DNA from: Candidatus Saccharimonadia bacterium
GTDB lineage: Bacteria > Patescibacteriota > Saccharimonadia > Saccharimonadales > 2-12-FULL-41-12
Length of the DNA: 8,443 bases
Direction of reading: 5' to 3'
Assembly: GCA_023263015.1 (NCBI GenBank)
Contig: JALQXV010000066.1
Coordinates: forward strand, 1-8,443
Shown: positions 1 through 6,197 of the stretch, piece after piece
How positions within the stretch are numbered: the stretch's first letter is position 1
How the letters are laid out: every line of letters begins with the position of its first letter
Position numbers and translations under genes: made by a program
Notes under the pieces: generated by a model
What the model saw: the letters and a program-made list of their open reading frames with translations, nothing else
Databases searched by the model: none
What the model was told of the DNA's origin: nothing

Positions 1-1
1 G

Positions 2-970
2 ACGCATGCTGCTGCGATCAGGCAAGTAGTAGACGAAGCAGTGTTAGCAGATAAGTTAGGCATAGACGTCATTGCACTCGGTGAGCACCACCGTGAGGAT
101 TTTTCTATCAGTAGTCCTGAAACGGTTCTGGCCGGTATTGCTACACAAACTAAAAATATTAAGCTAGCATCGGGCGTAACAGTATTAAGTTCCGATGATC
201 CGGTTCGTGTTTTTGAGCGATTTGCAACACTTGACGCGTTGTCGAATGGACGAGCCCAAATAATCCTAGGGCGCGGATCGTTTACCGAATCATTTCCGTT
301 ATTTGGCTACGACTTACAAGATTACGAAGTATTATTCGAGGAAAAAGTTGCGCTGTTTGCGGAAGTGCTCAAAGAAAAGCCGGTTACGTGGCAGGGCACA
401 AAGCGTCCAGCGCTTGATAAAGCAGATATATTTCCTAAGACAGAATCGGGTCGTATCCATACTTCCATAGGTGTAGGAGGATCACCTCAGTCAGTTATCC
501 GCGCTGCAAAGTATGGATTTCCACTAATGTTAGCAGTTATTGGCGGATCGCCTGAGCGATTTGTTCCGTATGTCGAGCTGTATCACAAAGCGGCTGATGC
601 AGCAGGCACAAAGAGTGATGAAATAGGTATTCATTCACCTGGATTTATTGCCGACACAGATAAAGAAGCGCAAGATATTTTTTGGCCAGCTCATAAGACT
701 AATTTTGACCGCATTGGAAGTTCCCGCGGTTGGCCACCGTTACAACGCCAGCACTTTGATGAAGAGGTAGACTTTGGCTCGCTCTACGTTGGCTCGCCAG
801 AAACAGTTGCTCAAAAAATGGCAAAAACAATTAAAACGCTAGGAGTGAATCGTTTTGATCTGGTCTACGGTGGCGGCCCAATGCCAGCTAGCGCGCGTTT
901 ACATATGATTGAGCTTTACGGAACAAAGGTAATTCCTAGAATCCGCGAGTTGCTAAGTGAAAAGTCATAG
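2..970 (+). CDS. LLM-class flavin-dependent monooxygenase (Atu2307/SP_0267-like), 5' partial
   Basis: This is a luciferase-like (LLM) oxidoreductase, a TIM-barrel family that uses reduced FMN or F420 to oxidise small organic substrates in the cytoplasm; the substrate is unknown. The reading frame is open back to base 2 and aligns with the family there (residues HAAAIRQVVDEAVLADKLG), so the GTG at 41 is an internal valine codon and the true start lies before the window. By my recollection of the family about 20-25 N-terminal residues are missing. Signature stretches in order are LGEHHREDF (about 80-105), TVLSSDDPVRVFERFATLD (about 178-235), GRAQIILGRGSF (about 248-285) and SFPLFGYDLQDYE (about 292-330), which match the LLM subfamily whose structural representative is Atu2307. 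It overlaps the next gene by 14 nt, so the two are probably translationally coupled and may form a redox pair. Family assignment is firm; function is not. Confidence 0.92.
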   Translation, partial: THAAAIRQVVDEAVLADKLGIDVIALGEHHREDFSISSPETVLAGIATQTKNIKLASGVTVLSSDDPVRVFERFATLDALSNGRAQIILGRGSFTESFPLFGYDLQDYEVLFEEKVALFAEVLKEKPVTWQGTKRPALDKADIFPKTESGRIHTSIGVGGSPQSVIRAAKYGFPLMLAVIGGSPERFVPYVELYHKAADAAGTKSDEIGIHSPGFIADTDKEAQDIFWPAHKTNFDRIGSSRGWPPLQRQHFDEEVDFGSLYVGSPETVAQKMAKTIKTLGVNRFDLVYGGGPMPASARLHMIELYGTKVIPRIRELLSEKS

Positions 971-1598
971 GCCTGTCATTGGCATTTTAGGCGCCGGAAA
1001 ATTGGGCACGGTACTTGCACAATTATTCATCAAAGCAAATTATCCAGTTTATATTGCCGGTTCGGGAGATGCGACTAAAATAGCGCTGAGTATTAAGATT
1101 CTTACGCCTGGCGCAATAGCGGTGTCTGCCTCTGAGGCAATTGCTCAAGCGGATGTCATACTATTAGCCTTACCATTAAGTAAATATAAAACGCTACCAG
1201 CGAAGCTGTTAAAGGGTAAACTGGTAGTAGATGCAATGAATTACTGGTGGGAAGTGGATGGTAATATGCCTGAGCTTAAATCAACTACATCTAGTGAAAT
1301 GGTTCAAGCATATTTAAAGGGAGCACGTGTTGTAAAAGCGCTCAGTCACATGGGTTACCATAATGTCTTTGATGATAACCGTCCTCACGATTCACTGGAT
1401 CGTAAAGCTATAGCTATTGCAGGTGATAACTCTGCTGACACAGCATTGGTATCAAAATTAGTAGATGATATAGGTTTTGACCCAGTTACAATTGGTAGAC
1501 TGAGCGCAGGTAAGTTTTTGGAGCCCGGAAATCCTATGTTCGGTGCAAGTGTTACAGCTAGCGATATACATAATCTTTTGCCAAGCATATTAGAATAA
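957..1598 (+). CDS. F420/NADP oxidoreductase-like Rossmann protein
   Basis: A 213-residue cytoplasmic NAD(P)-binding protein of the NADP oxidoreductase, coenzyme F420-dependent family. The N-terminal dinucleotide loop is clear (GILGAGKLGTVLA, residues 9-21, with Gly12, Gly14 and Gly17). The later family blocks DAMNYW (about 92-97), VVKALSHMGYHNVFDD (about 125-140) and SAGKFLEPGNPMFG (about 183-196) are also present. The GTG start at 957 puts the glycine loop at the usual distance from the N-terminus, and nothing nearer fits. Overlap with the upstream LLM gene suggests an operon in which this protein could supply or recycle reduced cofactor. Whether the cofactor is F420 or simply NADP(H) cannot be told, and many relatives do not act on F420. 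The second Trp in NYWW replaces a position that I remember as more often small or proline-rich. Confidence 0.88.
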   Translation: MKSHRPVIGILGAGKLGTVLAQLFIKANYPVYIAGSGDATKIALSIKILTPGAIAVSASEAIAQADVILLALPLSKYKTLPAKLLKGKLVVDAMNYWWEVDGNMPELKSTTSSEMVQAYLKGARVVKALSHMGYHNVFDDNRPHDSLDRKAIAIAGDNSADTALVSKLVDDIGFDPVTIGRLSAGKFLEPGNPMFGASVTASDIHNLLPSILE

Positions 1599-1601
1599 AT
1601 G

Positions 1602-1627
1602 AACCGGATTCAATTCCGGTTTTTTTG
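1602..1627 (+). terminator. Intrinsic terminator of the LLM/oxidoreductase operon
   Basis: A perfect 7-bp GC-rich stem (AACCGGA at 1602-1608 with TCCGGTT at 1615-1621) closes a 6-nt loop and runs into a tract of seven T residues (1620-1626). It begins 4 nt after the stop codon, so it ends the two-gene operon cleanly. Confidence 0.9.
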
Positions 1628-1629
1628 TT

Positions 1630-1638
1630 TGCTAAAAT
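1630..1638 (+). promoter_or_regulatory. Extended -10 promoter of the VOC/NTF2 operon
   Basis: TGCTAAAAT matches an extended -10 element (TGn then a 5/6 match to TATAAT at 1633-1638), directly after the upstream terminator. No convincing -35 is seen. The predicted start near 1645 leaves a leader of about 26 nt holding AGGA at 1659-1662, 8 nt before the ATG. Confidence 0.5.
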
Positions 1639-1670
1639 AAAAACAAACCAACTCAAACAGGAAACACTCA

Positions 1671-2102
1671 ATGCCAACCATAAATCCGTACATCAACTTC
1701 AACGGAAATGCCGAAGAAGCCTTTAATTTTTATAAGTCTGTGTTTGGCGGTGAATTTACTAGCATCGTTCGTTTTAAGGACTTAGCAGGTCCTGAATTCC
1801 CAATTCCAGAAAATGAAGCGGAAAAGATTATGAGAATCGTTTTGCCAGTTGGCGGCAATACGTTAATAGCTAACGATGTCCCAGCAAGTCTAGGGCCAGT
1901 CAGTGAGAACGAGAATCGATCTAAAATAGCAGTGAGCGCTGAAAGTCGTGCCGAAGCCGACAAGATCTTTGCCGGACTAACAGTTGACGGTGAAGTTGAG
2001 ATGCCGCTTGGAGACAGCCCATGGGGCACCTATTTTGGCATGTTCCGAGATAAATACGGTATTGAGTGGACCGTAGAATTTGATCCAACTAAACAAGGGT
2101 AG
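1671..2102 (+). CDS. VOC (glyoxalase/bleomycin-resistance fold) PhnB-like protein
   Basis: A 143-residue cytoplasmic protein of the vicinal oxygen chelate superfamily, PhnB-like branch. The opening INPYINFNGNAEEAFNFYKS followed by VFGGEF is the classic start of this branch. The middle strand KIMRIVLPVGGNTLIANDVP and the terminal DKYGIEWTVEFD complete a single VOC module built of two beta-alpha-beta-beta-beta halves. VOC enzymes bind a metal and handle small ligands, but this branch often lacks a full metal-binding set and its substrates are mostly unknown, so no reaction can be assigned. The start is supported by AGGA 8 nt upstream. Only 2 nt separate it from the NTF2-like gene, so they form an operon of two small ligand-binding folds. 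Confidence 0.92.
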   Translation: MPTINPYINFNGNAEEAFNFYKSVFGGEFTSIVRFKDLAGPEFPIPENEAEKIMRIVLPVGGNTLIANDVPASLGPVSENENRSKIAVSAESRAEADKIFAGLTVDGEVEMPLGDSPWGTYFGMFRDKYGIEWTVEFDPTKQG

Positions 2103-2104
2103 TT

Positions 2105-2488
2105 ATGACAAAAGTAACGATACATCAAGATTGCGACAATGATCCAAATAAAGAATTTATTAAAGACTTTAATCTAGCATTTGCAGAATGTAATGTCGAC
2201 TTTATCGCCGACTGTTTTTCGGAAGACGCTACGTGGCAGATGATTGGTGGTCCAGCATGGAACGGAAAAGCTGCAATAATAGAAGCGCTCAAAACTATGA
2301 GTGACGGCGATGCTTCTGAGCTTATTATGGATACCATTGTAAGTAGCGATAACAAGTGTGCAGCAAGCGGTGTCCTTAAATATTCTAACGGGCGCGATAT
2401 AGCGTACTGCGATGTGTACACATTTACGGCTAATACCAATAAAAAGATCAGAACACTTAAAGCCTACGCCATAGAAATCGAGTCGTAA
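2105..2488 (+). CDS. NTF2/SnoaL-like small protein
   Basis: A 127-residue protein with the cone-shaped NTF2-like fold. Typical features are the helix EFIKDFNLAFAECNVDFIADCF followed by the strand motif DATWQMIGGPAWNGKAAIIEAL, then beta strands ending in DVYTFTANTNKKIRTLKAYA. Members include SnoaL cyclases, ketosteroid isomerase relatives and many stress-associated binding proteins, so the role is open. Translation is probably coupled to the VOC gene, whose stop lies 2 nt before the ATG; AAGGG at 2094-2098 can serve as ribosome binding site inside the end of that gene. No terminator is visible after it. Confidence 0.85.
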   Translation: MTKVTIHQDCDNDPNKEFIKDFNLAFAECNVDFIADCFSEDATWQMIGGPAWNGKAAIIEALKTMSDGDASELIMDTIVSSDNKCAASGVLKYSNGRDIAYCDVYTFTANTNKKIRTLKAYAIEIES

Positions 2489-2495
2489 GAGTATT

Positions 2496-2504
2496 TGCTA
2501 TAAT
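2496..2504 (+). promoter_or_regulatory. Consensus extended -10 promoter of the DUF1761 gene
   Basis: TGCTATAAT is a perfect extended -10 (TATAAT at 2499-2504). There is no good -35, as is usual for this type. The expected start is near 2511, giving a 28-nt leader with AAAGGAA at 2525-2531, 7 nt before the ATG at 2539. Confidence 0.7.
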
Positions 2505-2538
2505 CAGCCTATAAATACTGTAGTAAAGGAACTTAAAG

Positions 2539-2952
2539 ATGCTAGAACTATCTAATTTGAACGTGCTTGCAATAGTTATAGGATGGCTTATTGCTATTGG
2601 CTTGGGGTCATTTTGGTATTCACCGGCTGGTTTTGGAAAGCTTTGGTCAAAACTTAGCGGCGTCGACATGATGAAAATGCCAAAGGAATTAGCGAGCAAA
2701 GCAATTGTTTCCGTTATTATTTCTTCGCTTATTCAAGTTATTGCACTCGCCATTGTGGTGAATTCTTTAAATGCAGACACAGTGTCCGAAGGCTTAGCAA
2801 TTGGGTTACTAGTTTGGGCTGGCTTTACAGCTGCAACAACCGTAGGTAATAACCTGTACTCGCGTTTAAGCTGGAAGTTCTGGTGGCTTAACGCCAGCTT
2901 CTTCCTGATTGTTATGCCAGTTAATGCGGTCATACTTGCTGTTTGGCAGTAA
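2539..2952 (+). CDS. DUF1761 four-helix membrane protein
   Basis: A 137-residue inner-membrane protein of the DUF1761 family, whose function is unknown. Four hydrophobic helices lie at about residues 8-27, 55-74, 84-104 and 115-136. The family signature FWYSPAGFGKLW (25-36) sits at the end of helix 1. No catalytic residues are evident. It has its own promoter and a good ribosome binding site. In other bacteria such proteins are often found near the same kinds of small proteins seen here (VOC, SnoaL, DUF1801), which is context rather than proof of a shared role. Confidence 0.88.
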   Translation: MLELSNLNVLAIVIGWLIAIGLGSFWYSPAGFGKLWSKLSGVDMMKMPKELASKAIVSVIISSLIQVIALAIVVNSLNADTVSEGLAIGLLVWAGFTAATTVGNNLYSRLSWKFWWLNASFFLIVMPVNAVILAVWQ

Positions 2953-2956
2953 AGTA

Positions 2957-2979
2957 TTAACATTTGTTAAACTAAAATC
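2957..2979 (+). promoter_or_regulatory. Palindromic, probably leaderless promoter of the first DUF1801 gene
   Basis: TTAACA (2957-2962) and TGTTAA (2965-2970) form a perfect 6-bp inverted repeat with a 2-bp spacer. Overlapping it is TGTTAAACT (2965-2973), an extended -10 with a 4/6 hexamer, from which transcription would start at about 2980, the A of the ATG. An alternative hexamer, TAAAAT, lies at 2973-2978. There is no Shine-Dalgarno sequence. The inverted repeat could be an operator. All of this is inferred from sequence pattern. Confidence 0.4.
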
Positions 2980-3393
2980 ATGGCAGAGATCAAAACTAAA
3001 GTCACTGACGTAAAACCCGAAGATTTTATTAATAGTGTCGAAAATATGACCCGTCGTGAAGACGGTTTGAAGTTGCTTGAAATATACAAGCGGGTAACCA
3101 AGTTAGACCCCAAAATGTGGGGACCAAGCATTGTTGGCTTTGGTATGTATCACTACAAATCCGAACGCAGTGCACAAGAAGGCGATTGGCCTCTTGCTGG
3201 TTTTTCGCCGCGGAAGCAAAACTTAACGCTTTATGTTAACCCACGCAATTACCCAGACCTACTATCAGACCTTGGCAAACATTCTACTAGTGTGGCTTGT
3301 TTATACATTAATAAACTAGCCGATGTTGATGTTGAGGTGCTAGAAAAATTGATTGCAGTTAGTTTTGCAGATTCTAAAGAAAAATTAACGTAA
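2980..3393 (+). CDS. DUF1801 protein, copy 1
   Basis: A 137-residue cytoplasmic DUF1801 (YdhG-like fold) protein. The family blocks are strong: MWGPSIVGFGMYHYK (46-60), GDWPLAGFSPRKQNLTLY (68-85) and LGKHSTSVACLYINKLADVD (98-117). This is the DUF1801 branch carrying the GFSPRKQ motif. Biochemical function is unknown; some relatives have been called iron chaperones, which I do not extend to this protein. The ATG at 2980 gives the normal family N-terminus even though no ribosome binding site precedes it, in keeping with leaderless translation. The next DUF1801 gene starts 16 nt after its stop. Confidence 0.9.
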   Translation: MAEIKTKVTDVKPEDFINSVENMTRREDGLKLLEIYKRVTKLDPKMWGPSIVGFGMYHYKSERSAQEGDWPLAGFSPRKQNLTLYVNPRNYPDLLSDLGKHSTSVACLYINKLADVDVEVLEKLIAVSFADSKEKLT

Positions 3394-3409
3394 TTAAGTA
3401 CACAGAGCT

Positions 3410-3778
3410 ATGAAACCAAAAACAATTAGCGAATATTTGGAATCATTTCCACCAGAACAAAAAGCCAAATTGTTTGAACTGCACGAGCTTATACGAAGTA
3501 CGGTGCCCGATACCGACGAAATGCTTAAATGGAACGCTCCAGCCACGCTACATAAAGACGGTATGATTCTGTTTGTCTTCTCTGGTCACAAGCAGCACAT
3601 GAACCTTGTTTTTACGCCTAGGACTAAGGCTGCGTTCGAAGATAAACTTCGAAACTATGACACTGGCAAAGGCTCGGTTAAGCTACTTTACGATAAGCCG
3701 CTGCCTACTAACCTTATTAAGGAGATGATTTTATATCGCGCCAATGAGTACAGTGAAAACAAAGTTAACTGGAAGTAG
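3410..3778 (+). CDS. DUF1801 protein, copy 2
   Basis: A 122-residue DUF1801 protein of the shorter branch. It begins with the typical ISEYLESFPPEQKAKLFELH, followed by LIRSTVPDTDEMLKWNAPA and a KDGMILFVFSGHKQHMNLVF strand region. It is clearly diverged from copy 1, so the pair is not a recent tandem duplication. The 16-nt spacing to copy 1 and the absence of a promoter suggest co-transcription. The ribosome binding site is weak (AGAG at 3404-3407). Function unknown. Confidence 0.85.
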   Translation: MKPKTISEYLESFPPEQKAKLFELHELIRSTVPDTDEMLKWNAPATLHKDGMILFVFSGHKQHMNLVFTPRTKAAFEDKLRNYDTGKGSVKLLYDKPLPTNLIKEMILYRANEYSENKVNWK

Positions 3779-3797
3779 AGTCGCTTACTAATCGGTA

Positions 3798-3826
3798 TTG
3801 ACAGTATATTACCTATTACATATGCT
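3798..3826 (+). promoter_or_regulatory. Sigma70-type promoter of the secreted-protein pair
   Basis: A perfect -35 TTGACA (3798-3803) is separated by exactly 17 bp from TATGCT (3821-3826, 4/6 match to the -10). Transcription would begin near 3833, leaving a short 16-nt leader before the ATG at 3849. It is the best -35 in the window. Confidence 0.65.
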
Positions 3827-3848
3827 GCTGTAAAGGCATAAATAAACA

Positions 3849-4733
3849 ATGAAAAAAAATATATCGTACATCATTTGCTCTGTACTTTTGCTAACGGTTT
3901 CATTCCCTATAAATGGTAAAGCTATTGCAGCTACAACTACGTCCAAAAAAGAGCCTCGTGGTTATTTAATGCTTTACAGTAACGGTGGTCAATATAACAA
4001 GGCTTTAATAGTCACATACGATTCGGATAATCGTAATCAGGGCACGCCTTTTAATGAGCGTAAATGTAATAATAAAAACTTTAAAAAATATAATGACAAC
4101 AACAGAAGCTCAATTGCAGTTGGGCTGAAAGCTGACAGGCCTGTGAAAATTCTATGTTCAGCAGCAAACTACAATATTTACTATTATAAAAAGGGACAAA
4201 ATATTTCCAATGAATTACCAGTTTCAGATAGTACAAAATATACCGCAGTAGGTTTAGTGGGCAACTACTGTTCTTTTGTACATCAGGATGGCGTAACCCG
4301 TAATGAACAAATTGTTGTTATTGATAGGAAAGCGTCTTGCAAAGGAACTGATGACAAAGATGAAAATGCAGTTAAAAAGAAGATAGACCCGATTATGACG
4401 CTAAGTTATGAGCCTCAAACTATTATGAGAGGTAAGAAAATGCTGATAACCCTTGAATTAAAGTTGAATAACGGTGAACCTTTAAGCCCAGAAGAATGTG
4501 TAGGCGCTTTTAGAGCTGGAACTGGTGATATTGATGAGGAATACCCAGTTAGGTATAACGCTAAAACAAAATCATGTATGTATAAATTAGTTAAGGGTGG
4601 TACTTTTACAAAAAACTTCAAACTAGGTGAAAAGACTGTAACTGCTAAATTTGATGGTAACAAGTTTTTGAATGCTACCAATGCAACTAATAAATTTACT
4701 GTTATTGATAATCCTAAATCTAAAAAATTTTAA
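3849..4733 (+). CDS. Secreted six-cysteine protein with Ig-like C-terminal region
   Basis: A 294-residue exported protein that I do not recognise as a named family. Residues 1-27 form a clear signal peptide: MKKN, a hydrophobic core, then AIA before a cleavage site at about 27/28. The mature part has six cysteines (73, 103, 141, 164, 217, 243), an even number consistent with three disulfides. Residues about 30-165 are rich in Asn, Lys and Tyr. Residues about 180-287 look like an Ig-like beta-sandwich, opening with LSYEPQTIMRGKKMLITLEL and ending with TVTAKFDGNKFLNATNATNK, like bacterial Ig-like repeats. There is no LPXTG motif or C-terminal anchor. It has its own promoter and is followed 12 nt later by a pilin-like membrane protein. 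The high Lys/Asn content and AT-rich codons differ from the neighbours, suggesting acquisition or a fast-evolving surface protein. Confidence 0.85.
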   Translation: MKKNISYIICSVLLLTVSFPINGKAIAATTTSKKEPRGYLMLYSNGGQYNKALIVTYDSDNRNQGTPFNERKCNNKNFKKYNDNNRSSIAVGLKADRPVKILCSAANYNIYYYKKGQNISNELPVSDSTKYTAVGLVGNYCSFVHQDGVTRNEQIVVIDRKASCKGTDDKDENAVKKKIDPIMTLSYEPQTIMRGKKMLITLELKLNNGEPLSPEECVGAFRAGTGDIDEEYPVRYNAKTKSCMYKLVKGGTFTKNFKLGEKTVTAKFDGNKFLNATNATNKFTVIDNPKSKKF

Positions 4734-4745
4734 CTAACATAATCT

Positions 4746-4967
4746 ATGAAAAATCTTAAAGAGTCTCAAAAAGGTATCGCACACTTACCTGTCATCATAT
4801 TAATCTTTCTAGCTTTGATCGGGGTAGGTGTTGCCGTTTATAATGTTTATCAAAAATCCAGTGATCAGAATATCAGCGTTGATGATCGCGAATCTGGTGA
4901 AGTAAAGATTGATCAGCAAATACAGCCCGAGGGCACCATTGATATTACTGATGATTCTGATGAATAA
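4746..4967 (+). CDS. Small pilin-like single-span protein
   Basis: A 73-residue protein. A short polar, basic leader (MKNLKESQKG) precedes IAHLPVIILIFLALIGVGVAVYNVY, a single hydrophobic helix (about 11-36), and then a strongly acidic tail rich in Asp and Glu (about 40-73). The leader ending in KG just before the hydrophobic stretch resembles a type IV prepilin cleavage site, and similar KGxAHL or KGFAP starts are common in CPR proteins. The Glu normally found at +5 of true pilins is absent, so processing by a prepilin peptidase is uncertain; it may be a simple membrane-anchored protein. It lies 12 nt after the secreted six-cysteine gene with no promoter between, so co-expression is likely. 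No Shine-Dalgarno is seen. Confidence 0.75.
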   Translation: MKNLKESQKGIAHLPVIILIFLALIGVGVAVYNVYQKSSDQNISVDDRESGEVKIDQQIQPEGTIDITDDSDE

Positions 4968-4990
4968 TATTATTTATTTGCGAGAACTTT

Positions 4991-5374
4991 ATGGGTGGCG
5001 AAAAATTAGTCGACCAGTATATTGTTAGTTTGCCCAACTGGCAGCAGCAAATCTGCAATAATGTTCGCCAGCTTATTCACAGTGCGTGTCCCGAAATCTC
5101 TGAAGAAATTAAATTTACTAATCGGCCATACTTTACATTTATGGGTAACATCTGCGCGCTGTTGGCAACAAAAGACCACGTTAATATTTTTATTTATGAT
5201 CCAATCGCGCCTGATCCTCAAAATATAATTAACCAAGGTCATAGCAATAGTACGGCGCGTTCAATTCAAGTCCATAAAGATCACGCAGTAAATGAAGCAG
5301 CATTTGTTGAACTGATCAAGGCTGTCGCCGAGAATAACCGCCGCGGAGGTTGGCGTAAATTGGGCGTTGAGTAG
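4991..5374 (+). CDS. DUF1801 protein, copy 3
   Basis: A 127-residue DUF1801 protein of a third, distinct branch. The N-terminal helix VDQYIVSLPNWQQQICNNVR leads into ISEEIKFTNRPYFTFMGNIC and ALLATKDHVNIFIYDPIAPD, and the protein ends with the characteristic NNRRGGWRKLG. Function unknown. It lies 23 nt after the pilin-like gene without a recognisable promoter. The ATG at 4991 gives the expected N-terminus; the ribosome binding site is weak (GAGAA at 4982-4986). It stands apart from copies 1 and 2 because the secreted/pilin-like pair lies between them, so that pair may have been inserted into a DUF1801 cluster. Confidence 0.85.
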   Translation: MGGEKLVDQYIVSLPNWQQQICNNVRQLIHSACPEISEEIKFTNRPYFTFMGNICALLATKDHVNIFIYDPIAPDPQNIINQGHSNSTARSIQVHKDHAVNEAAFVELIKAVAENNRRGGWRKLGVE

Positions 5375-5382
5375 TTTATTTG

Positions 5383-5391
5383 TGTTATAAG
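5383..5391 (+). promoter_or_regulatory. Possible extended -10 upstream of the 240-residue gene
   Basis: TGTTATAAG matches an extended -10 with one mismatch in the hexamer (TATAAG at 5386-5391). It would give a leader of about 77 nt. A rival is TACCAT at 5463-5468, placed exactly 7 nt before the ATG at 5475, which would make a leaderless transcript. Neither has a good -35. Confidence 0.3.
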
Positions 5392-5474
5392 AAATAGTCT
5401 TCAAGCATTGTTATTACAAATCAGGTGAAAATCTGTTCACTGCTTTAGTTTGGTAGCGTTCGTACCATGAGGGT

Positions 5475-6197
5475 ATGAAAAAACCATTCAAAGATTTCGA
5501 TCTACCAAAACATCATCTAACTGCCGAACGTCATTACGTTCCGCCTAAAGCTCGACGAAGTTCAGAAATAGAGCGACGGCACGAATTACCAACCGGCACT
5601 GTACTAGCGGAACATCAAACCGGCGGACTCGCGATTGCGTCGTACGTACTTGATGTTGTTGAAGGTGAAACTAATCGCGGCTACGCTGCTAAACTGTTTG
5701 GCGCCAGCGCCGTAAACACGGCATGGTATGGCTACGGCAGATTTAGCGACGTTATGCGTCGCCGCCTTAAGCTACCGTATATGGCTGACTTGCCAGAAGA
5801 TTATGATGCCGACCGAGCACTATCATACGATCTGCGTGATACGGTTCAGATGGCGGATCACTTTACAGGCTTAGTAACCGACAGAAAAGCCGGAGTCGCT
5901 AAGGCGCGCGTTGCGCTCGGACGCCAAGTTGGGGAAGTTGGCTTAAGTCTTGCCTGTGTAGGTATGAAGCCACCATCATTCGATACTCCATTTGCTATCC
6001 AAACTTGCGTTCGAGAAGCTAGTTTACAACTTATGAATGAGGCTCAGGCACTAACTGCCGAAATTGGTACGCCGCCATCATTTGCGCAGCTGCCTGATGT
6101 TGACAGTGATCTCTCTCTTCACATTCGGCGCACTGCACCGAACGGTGTGTATCAAGCGTACGCCGACGCTTTAGACAACTTTAGAATTGAAGTCTAA
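5475..6197 (+). CDS. Hypothetical 240-residue soluble protein
   Basis: I do not recognise this protein. It has no signal peptide or membrane segment. The first 40 residues are basic and histidine-rich (DLPKHHLTAERHYVPPKARR). The middle has a Gly/Tyr-rich stretch, NTAWYGYGRF (81-90), followed by basic MRRRLKL, and the rest is predicted mostly helical with few acidic clusters. The charge pattern and RR/RRR clusters would allow nucleic-acid binding, but no domain is visible. The ATG at 5475 has GAGGG only 1 nt upstream, too close to work as a Shine-Dalgarno. Codon use is richer in GC than the preceding surface genes, like the purF region, so it looks native. Its stop overlaps the convergent Nudix-like gene by 4 nt. 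Confidence 0.75.
   Translation: MKKPFKDFDLPKHHLTAERHYVPPKARRSSEIERRHELPTGTVLAEHQTGGLAIASYVLDVVEGETNRGYAAKLFGASAVNTAWYGYGRFSDVMRRRLKLPYMADLPEDYDADRALSYDLRDTVQMADHFTGLVTDRKAGVAKARVALGRQVGEVGLSLACVGMKPPSFDTPFAIQTCVREASLQLMNEAQALTAEIGTPPSFAQLPDVDSDLSLHIRRTAPNGVYQAYADALDNFRIEV

Noticed and set aside
41..43. GTG at 41 as start of the LLM gene
   Set aside because: The frame is open to the window edge and the residues before it match the family, so it is an internal codon.
5006..5242. ORFs on both strands inside DUF1801 copy 3
   Set aside because: They are shadow frames with no family resemblance, while the main frame shows a complete DUF1801 protein.
5467..5478. Tiny upstream reading frame ATG-AGG-GTA-TGA overlapping the 5475 start
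   Set aside because: Three codons only, with no ribosome binding site; more likely chance than a regulatory leader peptide.
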